From Bacteroides ndongoniae (lineage in GTDB: Bacteria; Bacteroidota; Bacteroidia; Bacteroidales; Bacteroidaceae): a stretch of DNA of 64,000 nucleotides. Positions 41,591 to 49,494 of the stretch are shown here, piece by piece. The DNA lies in NCBI RefSeq assembly GCF_900108345.1, contig NZ_FNVV01000014.1:1-64000 (forward strand), in the 5' to 3' direction. Numbering within the stretch: the first letter of the stretch is position 1; every line of letters begins with the position of its first letter. The translations under genes and the position numbers were made by a program. A model generated the notes under the pieces. The model saw only the letters and a list, made by a program, of their open reading frames with translations. It ran no database searches and was not told where the DNA came from.

Positions 41591-43165
41591 TTACTTAATT
41601 TCTACTTCCTCTTTCATATCTATCTCTTCGCCTTGCGGGTCGTAGAAGATATATTGCAGAAACGCAAGTTTCTGGTTGGGAATGATTTTAATGCCAAATC
41701 CGTATTTCATCTGCCATTTCCGTTTCAGGGACATCAGCCCTTGGTTGACGTAGGCAGCGATGTACGGGTGGATGTGTAACGAGAATTTCTTTATCTTCAG
41801 CTTGTTTACCAGATAGTCTATTTTACTTTCCAGGGCATCGGTAAAGAGGATGGACGACTTGATGGTGCCTTTCCCGAAGCATGTGGGGCAGGTTTCTGTC
41901 GTATTCACGTCCATGGCGGGGCGTACCCGCTGGCGTGTGATTTGCATCAGCCCGAATTTGCTCAGGGGCAGGATGTTGTGGCGTGCCCTGTCTTTTTGCA
42001 TGTTCTGGCACATGCGCTCGTAGAGTTTCTGCCGGTTCTCGGCTTCGTTCATGTCGATAAAGTCCACGACGATGATGCCTCCCATATCGCGAAGTCTCAG
42101 TTGGCGTGCCAGTTCGTCGGCAGCTCCCAGATTCACTTCCAGTGCGTTGGCCTCCTGCCCGTTGGCATTCTTGGTGCGGTTACCGCTGTTCACATCTACT
42201 ACGTGAAGCGCCTCAGTATGCTCAATAATCAGGTAGGCACCACTTTTGTATGAAACGGTTTTACCAAAAGAGGATTTAATCTGCTTGGTGATGCCAAAAT
42301 TGTCGTAGATGGGGAGAGGGCCTTTATACAGTTTCACGATTCCTGCCCGTTCAGGGGCAATGAGAGTTACGTAATCCTTGATTTCGTGGAACACGGCTTC
42401 GTTGTTCACATAGATGTTCTCGAACGATGGATTGAACAAGTCGCGCAACAGTCCTACGGCGCGGCTGGTTTCTTCGTAAATCAGAGTGGGGAATTTGGTG
42501 GCTTTCTGTATTTTTACTACGGCGTCTTCCCAGTGTTTCAGCAATACTTTAAGTTCTCCGTCGAGTTCGGCTACCCGTTTGCCTTCGGCTACGGTGCGGA
42601 CGATAACGCCGAAGTTTTTCGGCTTGATGCTCATCAGCAGTTGCTTAAGGCGGGCCCGTTCTTCGCTCGATTTAATTTTTTGCGATACGGAAACCTTATC
42701 GTTGAAAGGTATCAGTACGAGGTATCTTCCGGCAAAAGACAGTTCGGACGTCAGTCGGGGGCCCTTGGTCGAAATAGGCTCCTTGACAATCTGAACCACA
42801 ACTTCCTGTCCTACCTTGAGGGTATTGGCTATGGTGCCGTCTTTTTCAAGGTCGGGGAGTATGGTTGCCTTGGTGATAGGGTTGATTTTCTTCTTGTCGC
42901 TTAAAGTTTGCTTTACGTATTTCTCTAACGAGTTGAATTGCGGACCTAAGTCCAGATAGTGAAGAAAAGCGTCTTTCTCGTAACCCACGTCCACGAAGCA
43001 GGCATTCAGGCCGGGCATCAGTTTCCTGACACGCCCCAAATACATATTGCCCACGGAGAAAGAAATGTTTCTTCCTTCGCTCTGAAGTTCCACCAGTTGC
43101 TTGTCTTCGAGCAGGGCGATGGAGACTTCTTTGGGCTGTACGTCTACAACGAGTTCGCTGGTCAC
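41591..43165 (-). CDS. rng: ribonuclease E/G family protein
   Basis: A 524-residue RNase G-type protein. I start at the GTG at 43165 (residues TSELVVDVQPKEVSIALLED follow) because the open frame before it does not look like this family. The S1 domain has GNMYLGRVRKLMPGLNACFVDVG. The catalytic part has MGGIIVVDFIDM and the zinc-link region is CPTCFGKGT. It processes rRNA and mRNA 5' ends. The gene follows, in order, HU and the 30-residue basic protein on the minus strand. Confidence 0.92.
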   Translation of the reverse strand: MTSELVVDVQPKEVSIALLEDKQLVELQSEGRNISFSVGNMYLGRVRKLMPGLNACFVDVGYEKDAFLHYLDLGPQFNSLEKYVKQTLSDKKKINPITKATILPDLEKDGTIANTLKVGQEVVVQIVKEPISTKGPRLTSELSFAGRYLVLIPFNDKVSVSQKIKSSEERARLKQLLMSIKPKNFGVIVRTVAEGKRVAELDGELKVLLKHWEDAVVKIQKATKFPTLIYEETSRAVGLLRDLFNPSFENIYVNNEAVFHEIKDYVTLIAPERAGIVKLYKGPLPIYDNFGITKQIKSSFGKTVSYKSGAYLIIEHTEALHVVDVNSGNRTKNANGQEANALEVNLGAADELARQLRLRDMGGIIVVDFIDMNEAENRQKLYERMCQNMQKDRARHNILPLSKFGLMQITRQRVRPAMDVNTTETCPTCFGKGTIKSSILFTDALESKIDYLVNKLKIKKFSLHIHPYIAAYVNQGLMSLKRKWQMKYGFGIKIIPNQKLAFLQYIFYDPQGEEIDMKEEVEIK

Positions 43166-43366
43166 AGTCGTTACTTTTGTTTTTGTTTGATAATACAGGG
43201 TTTCATTGTGGACAAGCTGGCAGGAAACAAGTCGGGAGATGTATATATGCTCCGTTTTTTCTTGCCGGCTTGTTGCTGGCACAATTCATTACTTAAACAA
43301 AGAACAAACCCGCGAGACCTTTTGTTTCACAAGTTTGTTCTTTTGTCTTGTCTTTCAGACTAAGAT

Positions 43367-43459
43367 TTACTTTTTGCTTTTATGTCTGTTCTTTCTTAGT
43401 CTTTTTTTACGCTTGTGCGTAGACATTTTATGTCTTTTTTTCTTCTTTCCGCTTGGCAT
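43367..43459 (-). CDS. 30-residue basic ribosomal-type protein (AURKAIP1/COX24-like)
   Basis: An ATG at 43459 opens a 30-codon frame that reads MPSGKKKKRHKMSTHKRKKR and ends KNRHKSKK before TAA. More than half of the residues are Lys or Arg. This is the small protein annotated in Bacteroidetes as AURKAIP1/COX24 domain-containing (relative of mitochondrial mS38). It is too short for most gene finders. It sits between HU and RNase G and probably binds the small ribosomal subunit; that role is from the family. Confidence 0.82.
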   Translation of the reverse strand: MPSGKKKKRHKMSTHKRKKRLRKNRHKSKK

Positions 43460-43495
43460 AGCTTCTAAAATTTTATGGGTTAATACTATTGTTTA

Positions 43496-43771
43496 TTATT
43501 TTTTCACTGAAAGAGTGAATGTCTTTGCAGGCTTAAACGCCGGAATATTGTGTTCCGGAATGATAATCGTTGTATTCTTAGAGATATTACGGGCAGTTTT
43601 CTGTGCTCTCTTCTTTACAACAAAACTACCAAACCCGCGGAGGTAAACATTTTCCTCTCTTGACAAGGATGCCTTTACTGCTTCCATGAATGCTTCAACG
43701 GTTGTAAGTACGGTGGTCTTATCAACTCCGGTGTTTTTTGCAATTTCGTTTACAATGTCAGCTTTAGTCAT
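43496..43771 (-). CDS. HU-family DNA-binding protein
   Basis: A 91-residue HU. MTKADIVNEIAKNTGVDKTT is the helical dimerisation start; GFGSFVVKKRAQKTARN and the following arm with IIIPEHNIPAFKPAK are typical. HU bends and packages DNA. TATATTTGC on the minus strand near 43825 is its -7 box. The 30-residue ribosomal-type gene follows at 36 nt and RNase G comes further down. Confidence 0.95.
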   Translation of the reverse strand: MTKADIVNEIAKNTGVDKTTVLTTVEAFMEAVKASLSREENVYLRGFGSFVVKKRAQKTARNISKNTTIIIPEHNIPAFKPAKTFTLSVKK

Positions 43772-43911
43772 TTTTTCTACAAATATGGTTATTACTGTTT
43801 CTTAATTTTTTGGACTGCAAATATATAGCTTTTCCGCGTCTCTGAAAAATATATTTCGGACTATTTTTTGAAAAAGTCGCTGCATTAGGCTTTATCGGGC
43901 GGGAAATGTAC

Positions 43912-43919
43912 TATTTTTG
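43912..43919 (+). promoter_or_regulatory. -7 box of mutY directly at the start codon
   Basis: TATTTTTG ends only 4 nt before the ATG at 43924. If used, transcription would begin at or within a few bases of the start codon, giving a leaderless message. The next ATG upstream (43906) lies before the box and would not be in such a transcript. Confidence 0.55.
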
Positions 43920-43923
43920 CGGC

Positions 43924-44964
43924 ATGAATATTTTTAGCGAAACATTGCTTGGGTGGTACGCGGATAATGCTCGCGAACTGCCATGGAGGAATACAAAGGA
44001 CCCTTATCTGATCTGGGTTTCGGAAATTATTTTGCAACAGACCAGGGTGGCGCAGGGGTACGATTATTTTTTGCGCTTTGTGCAGCGCTTTCCCAACGTA
44101 CACGCTTTGGCCGAGGCCTCCGAAGATGAAGTCATGAAGTACTGGCAAGGGCTGGGCTATTACTCGCGTGCACGCAATCTGCACGAGGCGGCACGTAGCA
44201 TGAACGGAGTATTCCCCAGTACGTACGAGGGAGTGCGTGCTCTGAAGGGAGTAGGGGATTATACGGCTGCCGCCATCTGTTCGATAGCTTATGGCATGCC
44301 TTATGCCGTGGTTGACGGAAATGTCTATCGTGTCTTGTCGCGTTATTGGGGCATTGAAGTTCCGATTGATTCGACCGAAGGAAAGAAACTGTTTGCGGCT
44401 TTGGCACAGGAGATGCTTCCTGTCTCCCGACCGGCGGAGTACAATCAGGCCATCATGGATTTCGGAGCCATACAATGTACGCCGCAATCGCCTTTGTGCA
44501 TGTATTGTCCTTTGTGCGATACGTGCGCAGCACTGGCACAGGGAAGGGTGGACCAATTGCCGGTGAAACAGCATAAGACGAAGACTACCGATCGTTTTTT
44601 CAATTATATATATGTACGTGCAGGCGCGTACACGTATATAAATAAACGTACCGGGAATGACATCTGGAAGAATTTGTTCGAACTGCCGCTGATCGAGACC
44701 GAACGAGATATGCCGGAAGCTGAGTTTGTGCAGTTGCCCCAATTCCGTGAGTTGTTTGCCGCGGAGGATAAGCCGCAGTTGCGTTGTTTGCGTCGTGGGG
44801 TGAAGCATGTATTGTCCCACCGTGTGATCTATGCCAGTTTCTATGAAGTGGTGTTGCCGGAAGAAACGCGTTCGTTTTCAGCTTATCGGCGGGTGTCCCG
44901 GGAAGAGCTTGGACAATATGCAGTGCCCAGGCTGATACATGCGTTCCTGGAAAAATACGAGTGA
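43924..44964 (+). CDS. mutY: A/G-specific adenine glycosylase MutY
   Basis: A 346-residue protein. The helix-hairpin-helix and catalytic parts show WRNTKDPYLIWVSEIILQQT, LKGVGDYTAAAICS and VVDGNVYRVLSRY, with the catalytic aspartate in the following helices. The 4Fe-4S cluster cysteines are CTPQSPLCMYCPLCDTC. The C-terminal NUDIX-like domain recognises 8-oxoguanine. It removes adenine opposite 8-oxoG. I use the ATG at 43924 because a -7 box lies just upstream. Confidence 0.94.
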   Translation: MNIFSETLLGWYADNARELPWRNTKDPYLIWVSEIILQQTRVAQGYDYFLRFVQRFPNVHALAEASEDEVMKYWQGLGYYSRARNLHEAARSMNGVFPSTYEGVRALKGVGDYTAAAICSIAYGMPYAVVDGNVYRVLSRYWGIEVPIDSTEGKKLFAALAQEMLPVSRPAEYNQAIMDFGAIQCTPQSPLCMYCPLCDTCAALAQGRVDQLPVKQHKTKTTDRFFNYIYVRAGAYTYINKRTGNDIWKNLFELPLIETERDMPEAEFVQLPQFRELFAAEDKPQLRCLRRGVKHVLSHRVIYASFYEVVLPEETRSFSAYRRVSREELGQYAVPRLIHAFLEKYE

Positions 44965-44981
44965 AAAGTAGGTGCCGATTC

Positions 44982-45012
44982 TTGCATTGTGTAATTATTC
45001 TTGTTACTTTTG
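44982..45012 (+). promoter_or_regulatory. promoter of ssb
   Basis: TTGC (44982-44985), 19 nt, then TACTTTTG (45005-45012) fits the Bacteroides pattern exactly. Start near 45018 gives a leader of about 20 nt to the ATG at 45039. Confidence 0.75.
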
Positions 45013-45038
45013 GCGGCGAATTGATAAAATAGAAGTCT

Positions 45039-45470
45039 ATGTCGGTAAATAAGGTAATATTGTTGGGCAATGTCGGACAGGATCCGAAGGTGACATACTA
45101 CGACGGTGGCGCATGTGTGGCGCAAGTATCTTTTGCTACTTCCGAGAAAGGATATACCTTGCAGAATGGTACGCAGATACCCGACCGTACGGAGTGGCAT
45201 AATCTGGTATTCCGTAACCGTCTGGCCGAGATTGTGGACCAGTATGTACATAAAGGCGACAAGCTTTATGTGGAAGGAAAAATCCGCAGCCGTTCGTATG
45301 ATGACCAGGCAGGCATCAAGCGCTATGTGACCGAGATTTTTGTGGACAACATGGAGATGCTTTCGCCTCGAAACACCTCAGCGGCTCCAACTCCACAACA
45401 GCCCCAGCAACCAGCTTCATCTCCGGCAGCTTCTGTTCAGAATAACCAGGCGGATGATTTGCCGTTCTAA
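45039..45470 (+). CDS. ssb: single-stranded DNA-binding protein
   Basis: A 143-residue SSB. The N-terminal OB fold reads VNKVILLGNVGQDPKV, ends with WHNLVFRNRLAEIV and has the aromatic residues that stack on bases. A glutamine/proline-rich linker follows. The C-terminal tip is DDLPF, the partner-binding acidic tail. It lies 24 nt before gldE. Confidence 0.96.
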   Translation: MSVNKVILLGNVGQDPKVTYYDGGACVAQVSFATSEKGYTLQNGTQIPDRTEWHNLVFRNRLAEIVDQYVHKGDKLYVEGKIRSRSYDDQAGIKRYVTEIFVDNMEMLSPRNTSAAPTPQQPQQPASSPAASVQNNQADDLPF

Positions 45471-45493
45471 TTGTTTAACTAAAACCCGATTCT

Positions 45494-46843
45494 TTGGACC
45501 CAGACGCTTTTTTATGCCAGTTGGCAGACGTATTTAACGGAATTTCCGTACATACACCTTCTGTTTCGGCTATTATAGCCATTGTTTTGGCAGGACTGCT
45601 CCTGCTTGTTTCCGGATTTGCATCTGCATCCGAAATAGCTTTCTTTTCGCTTTCTCCGGCAGACTTGAGTGCCATTGCCGAGAAGAAGCATCCTTCCGAT
45701 GAAAAAATCAGCCGATTGCTGGATGATACCGAGCGGTTGCTGGCTACGATTTTGATTACAAACAACTTTGTGAATGTGACCATCATCATGCTTTGCAACT
45801 TCTTCTTTATGACTGTCTTCGAATTTCACTCGCCTGTTGCCGAGTTTCTGGTGCTGACAGTCATACTTACTTTCTTGCTGTTGCTGTTTGGCGAGATTAT
45901 GCCTAAGATTTATTCTGCTCAGAAGACCTTGGCATTCTGCCGTTTTGCAGCTCCGGGCATTACGATGTTCCGTTCGTTCTTCTATCCGCTGGCTTCTGTT
46001 CTGGTACATTCCACGGCGTTTCTGAACAAGCATGTTACCCGTAAGAACCACAACATTTCTGTCGACGAACTTTCGCATGCATTGGAATTGACGGACAAGG
46101 CTGAGTTGAAAGAAGAAAGCAATATACTTGAAGGTATCATCCGTTTCGGTGGCGAGACGGTGAAAGAAGTCATGACTTCCCGTTTGGATGTGGTCGACCT
46201 TGAAATACGTACCCCATTTAAAGATGTGCTGAAGTGTATTGTCGAGAATGTATACTCGCGTATTCCTGTATATGCCGAAACGCGTGATAACATCAAGGGC
46301 GTACTCTATATCAAGGATTTGCTTCCGCATCTGAACAAAGGTGACAATTTCCGTTGGCAGTCGCTGATCCGTCCGGCTTATTTTGTGCCTGAGACAAAGA
46401 TGATTGATGATCTGCTGCGTGACTTCCAGGCTAATAAAATACACATTGCCATCGTTGTAGACGAGTTTGGAGGTACGTCGGGCATTGTGACAATGGAAGA
46501 CATCATTGAGGAAATTGTAGGTGAAATACGTGACGAGTACGATGACGAAGAACGTACGTACACGATATTGAATGACCATACATGGGTATTCGAAGCCAAA
46601 ACACAGCTGACCGATTTCTATAAGGTAACTCATATTGACGATACTGCTTTCGACGAGGTAGCCGGCGATGCCGATACGGTAGCCGGGCTGTTGCTGGAGC
46701 TGAAAGGCGAGTTCCCGGCTTTGCATGAGAAGGTTAGCTATGAGCGTTATGAATTTGAGGTACTCGAAATGGATAACCGACGCATTCTGAAAGTCAAGTT
46801 CACAGTCAATCCCCTTACGGCCGAGGCCGAAGGTAATGCATAA
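45494..46843 (+). CDS. gldE: GldE-like CNNM/CBS-domain membrane protein
   Basis: A 449-residue protein. The CNNM-type domain has four hydrophobic segments in the first ~180 residues. A CBS pair follows (VKEVMTSRLDVVDLE, DFQANKIHIAIVVDEFGGTS) and the C-terminal CorC/HlyC domain closes it (VAGDADTVAGLLLELKG). It is the GldE protein of Bacteroidetes, first linked with gliding; in non-gliding Bacteroides it may support lipoprotein sorting or magnesium/cation transport. The start is a TTG at 45494 because no ATG precedes the conserved part. Confidence 0.88.
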   Translation: MDPDAFLCQLADVFNGISVHTPSVSAIIAIVLAGLLLLVSGFASASEIAFFSLSPADLSAIAEKKHPSDEKISRLLDDTERLLATILITNNFVNVTIIMLCNFFFMTVFEFHSPVAEFLVLTVILTFLLLLFGEIMPKIYSAQKTLAFCRFAAPGITMFRSFFYPLASVLVHSTAFLNKHVTRKNHNISVDELSHALELTDKAELKEESNILEGIIRFGGETVKEVMTSRLDVVDLEIRTPFKDVLKCIVENVYSRIPVYAETRDNIKGVLYIKDLLPHLNKGDNFRWQSLIRPAYFVPETKMIDDLLRDFQANKIHIAIVVDEFGGTSGIVTMEDIIEEIVGEIRDEYDDEERTYTILNDHTWVFEAKTQLTDFYKVTHIDDTAFDEVAGDADTVAGLLLELKGEFPALHEKVSYERYEFEVLEMDNRRILKVKFTVNPLTAEAEGNA

Positions 46844-46858
46844 ACGGAGGGTGGTGTC

Positions 46859-47485
46859 TTGAGTCTTTTTATGCAGCATAAGGAGGACGGATTTCTGCTG
46901 GGAGTATGGCGGATGGATGAATCGTATGAGGAATTGTGCCGTCAGTTGGCCGGTACGGATCTTTGCCGTCAGGCGTCCGAACGTTTCCATGCAGTGCAGC
47001 GTAGGCATGAATGGCTGTCGGTCCGGCTTCTGCTGCGTACTCTGTTGGGAGCCGACAAAGAGATTGCTTATTTACCTTCCGGCAAGCCCTATCTGGCTGA
47101 CGGCAGCTTTCACATCAGTATTTCGCATACACGTGGTTATGTGGCTTTGTTGCTGGCATCGACACCTGCAGGTATCGATATTGAGCAATATGCTACTCGC
47201 GTGCATCGGATTTCGTCGAAGTTTATGCGTGCCGACGAACAGCCGGTTCCTTATCAGGGCGATGACACGTGGAGCTTGTTGCTTCACTGGTCGGCTAAGG
47301 AGGTAATGTTTAAATGCATAGACCGTTCCGAAGTCGATTTGTGTGATCATTTGCAGATACTGCCGTTTGTTCCGCAAGAAAGGGGAGAGTTTCGTGCTTG
47401 TGAATATAAGACGGAGCAGCAACGAACGTTTCTCATCCGTTATCTGCTCCATCCTGATTTTGTATTGACGTGGACGGTATACTGA
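46859..47485 (+). CDS. 4'-phosphopantetheinyl transferase
   Basis: A 208-residue protein of the Sfp/AcpT family. SHTRGYVALLLA is followed by AGIDIEQY (metal-binding acidic pair) and HWSAKEVMFK (the WxxKEA signature). It transfers the phosphopantetheine arm from CoA to carrier proteins. I use the TTG at 46859, which has GGAGGG about 8 nt upstream; an ATG at 46871 is possible. It follows gldE by 15 nt and probably shares its message. Confidence 0.88.
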   Translation: MSLFMQHKEDGFLLGVWRMDESYEELCRQLAGTDLCRQASERFHAVQRRHEWLSVRLLLRTLLGADKEIAYLPSGKPYLADGSFHISISHTRGYVALLLASTPAGIDIEQYATRVHRISSKFMRADEQPVPYQGDDTWSLLLHWSAKEVMFKCIDRSEVDLCDHLQILPFVPQERGEFRACEYKTEQQRTFLIRYLLHPDFVLTWTVY

Positions 47486-47571
47486 GTCCGTCCAGCTCCA
47501 AGTGCTTGTCTTATTCTTCTAAGCCAGTTGACCCTGGCTGATACGTCTACTTACTTCAAACAATAAGTTGT

Positions 47572-48945
47572 TTACAGTCTTTCCAGTTGCACGGTGAAAT
47601 GTCGCATCAGGGGTGCTTCCCAGGCGATGCGTACGCCTCGTGTCACGCTTTCGCGTCGGTCGTATACATTCTTCAGTGCAGCTGCCACTACGTTCATGTG
47701 GTTGTCTGTATACACTCTGCGCGGTATGGCAAGGCGCAGGAGATCCAGGCCGGTGAATCGGTTTTCGCGCGTCACAGGATCACGGTCGGCCAGCAGATAA
47801 CCTATCTCGCATCCCCGTATGCCAGCCTCCAGATATAACTCTACTGTGAGTGTCTGAGCCGGAAATTCTTCTTTAGGAACGTGAGTCAGCACCTTGGGAG
47901 CATCGATGAAGATGGCATGTCCGCCAGCCGGACGTTGGTAGGGGATACCGTATTCATCCAGTTTGCAGGCCAGATATTGTACTTGTCGGATGCGGGTTTC
48001 CAGATTGTCGAATTCGGTATTTTCGTCCAGGCCGATGGCCAGTGCGTTCATGTCGCGTCCGTTCATGCCTCCATAAGTCAGATAACCTTCGAACTGTACG
48101 CAGAAGCCTTTGGCGCCTTCGTACCAATCTTTCCGGTTGGTTGCGATGAAACCACCCATGTTGACAATGCCATCTTTTTTCGCACTCATGGTCATGCCGT
48201 CGGCCAGGCTGAACATCTCACGGGTAATTTGTTTGATGGTCTTGTCTTGGTAGCCCTTTTCGCGTGTCTTGATGAAATAGGCGTTTTCGGCAAAACGGGC
48301 CGAGTCGAACAGAACGGGTTTGCCGTATTTGTCAGCTATGGCACGTACTTCACGCAGGTTCTGCATGGATACGGGTTGTCCTCCTGCCGTATTGTTGGTG
48401 ATGGTGACGATGATGAAAGGAATCCGGTCGGCGTGTTCCTGCAAGGCTTTCTCCAGTTTGGCAGGATCGACGTTTCCCTTGAAAGGAACCTCAAGCTGTG
48501 TTTGCTTAGCCTCGTCGACAGTACAGTCCAGTGCGAAAGCTTTGCGTCCTTCAATGTGTCCTTTGGTCGTATCAAAGTGTGAGTTGCCAGGCACGATGTC
48601 TCCTTCATGCACCAGATAGGAGAAGAGTACGTTTTCGGCGGCTCGTCCCTGATGGGTGGGGATGATGTATTCGAATCCGGTCAGTCTGGTAATGGTATCT
48701 TTAAGTTTAAAGAACGATGAAGCACCTGCGTAACTTTCATCGCCCAGCATCATTCCGGCCCATTGGCGGTCGCTCATGGCGCCTGTACCCGAGTCGGTGA
48801 TCAGGTCAATGTAGACTTGTTCAGATTTCAGTTGGAATACATTGTAATGGGCTTCTTTCAGCCATTGTTCACGTTCTTGTCGGGTGCTTTTGCGGATGGG
48901 TTCTACCATCTTTATTTTCCAGGATTCGGCAAAGGGTAATTCCAT
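47572..48945 (-). CDS. tnaA: tryptophanase
   Basis: A 457-residue PLP enzyme. GTGAMSDRQWAGMMLGDESY and the PLP lysine in SMSAKKDGIVNMGG identify tryptophanase (or its close relative tyrosine phenol-lyase); the overall sequence fits TnaA of Bacteroides, which makes indole, pyruvate and ammonia from tryptophan. It has its own promoter at 49022-49052. No TnaC-like leader peptide is seen, but the leader contains a perfect 8-bp hairpin (48993-49011). Confidence 0.93.
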   Translation of the reverse strand: MELPFAESWKIKMVEPIRKSTRQEREQWLKEAHYNVFQLKSEQVYIDLITDSGTGAMSDRQWAGMMLGDESYAGASSFFKLKDTITRLTGFEYIIPTHQGRAAENVLFSYLVHEGDIVPGNSHFDTTKGHIEGRKAFALDCTVDEAKQTQLEVPFKGNVDPAKLEKALQEHADRIPFIIVTITNNTAGGQPVSMQNLREVRAIADKYGKPVLFDSARFAENAYFIKTREKGYQDKTIKQITREMFSLADGMTMSAKKDGIVNMGGFIATNRKDWYEGAKGFCVQFEGYLTYGGMNGRDMNALAIGLDENTEFDNLETRIRQVQYLACKLDEYGIPYQRPAGGHAIFIDAPKVLTHVPKEEFPAQTLTVELYLEAGIRGCEIGYLLADRDPVTRENRFTGLDLLRLAIPRRVYTDNHMNVVAAALKNVYDRRESVTRGVRIAWEAPLMRHFTVQLERL

Positions 48946-49021
48946 AGTTGATTAGTTTTTCTTTTTTTGAGGGTTTGACATTTGGTTAACGGAATAAGTC
49001 TATGACTTATTGCTCAGGAGT

Positions 49022-49052
49022 CGAAGATAGTGATTTTTCTTCTATAAAGCAA
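49022..49052 (-). promoter_or_regulatory. promoter of tnaA
   Basis: On the minus strand, TTGC (49052-49049), 19 nt, then TATCTTCG (49029-49022). The leader of about 70 nt contains AATAAGTC/GACTTATT (48993-49011). Confidence 0.65.
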
Positions 49053-49082
49053 GAAGTTTGTTTCCCTTTGTAAAAGAACAAA

Positions 49083-49111
49083 TGTCCGGGCGAAATCACT
49101 TCGACCGGACA
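49083..49111 (-). terminator. terminator between the cobalamin riboswitch and tnaA
   Basis: TGTCCGG and CCGGACA enclose further pairs (CGAA/TTCG) and a GTGA loop. On the minus strand it is followed by TTTGTTCTTTT. It ends any transcript from the riboswitch before tnaA. Confidence 0.78.
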
Positions 49112-49249
49112 TTCTCAATAAACTTGGCAGAGTTTATTTACCTTTTTACTTTCTTTGAATCAGTTGAAATGATTTGGACAGGAAATAGTTGTCCGGTTCA
49201 TCAAACTCAACGCTTTTTCCTCGAAAGCAATGATAAAGTGTGTTGCATG

Positions 49250-49415
49250 GCAGGTCTTCTGACTTGTTTCTGTGGCAGACGCCTTCCCGGACGTATCCAG
49301 TGGCTTAAGAGGTATGTGCCTGTCACACTTCACGAAACTTACAGCAGCGGGACTGTTCAGGATTCTCACCTGATTCCCTTTTAATTGCTTTCCCGAAAGA
49401 GGATTGCAAACCAAT
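49250..49415 (-). promoter_or_regulatory. cobalamin riboswitch without a downstream gene
   Basis: On the minus strand the conserved B12-box core is clear: AAAAGGGAATCAGGTGAGAA, TCCTGAACAGTCCCGCTGCT, GTAAG, and the closing AAGTCAGAAGACCTGCC. The 5' part TTGGTTTGCAATCC also fits. Between its end and the terminator at 49083-49111 there is only about 140 nt and no credible gene. The remaining sequence up to tnaA holds that gene's own promoter. Confidence 0.9.
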
Positions 49416-49494
49416 GCAGCGCAAAGATAAGAAAAAGCCGGGGATTTACAAGGGAAATCTCCGGCAAATTAATACATGTTACGAAGGTAATATT

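Noticed and set aside
45512..47008. 498-codon open frame on the minus strand
   Set aside because: It is antisense to gldE and the transferase gene, both with clear motifs.
49160..49414. 84-codon open frame on the minus strand inside the riboswitch
   Set aside because: It lies over the conserved RNA structure and looks like no protein.
49250..49415. Riboswitch control of tnaA
   Set aside because: A good terminator lies between them and tnaA has its own -33/-7 promoter, so direct control is unlikely.
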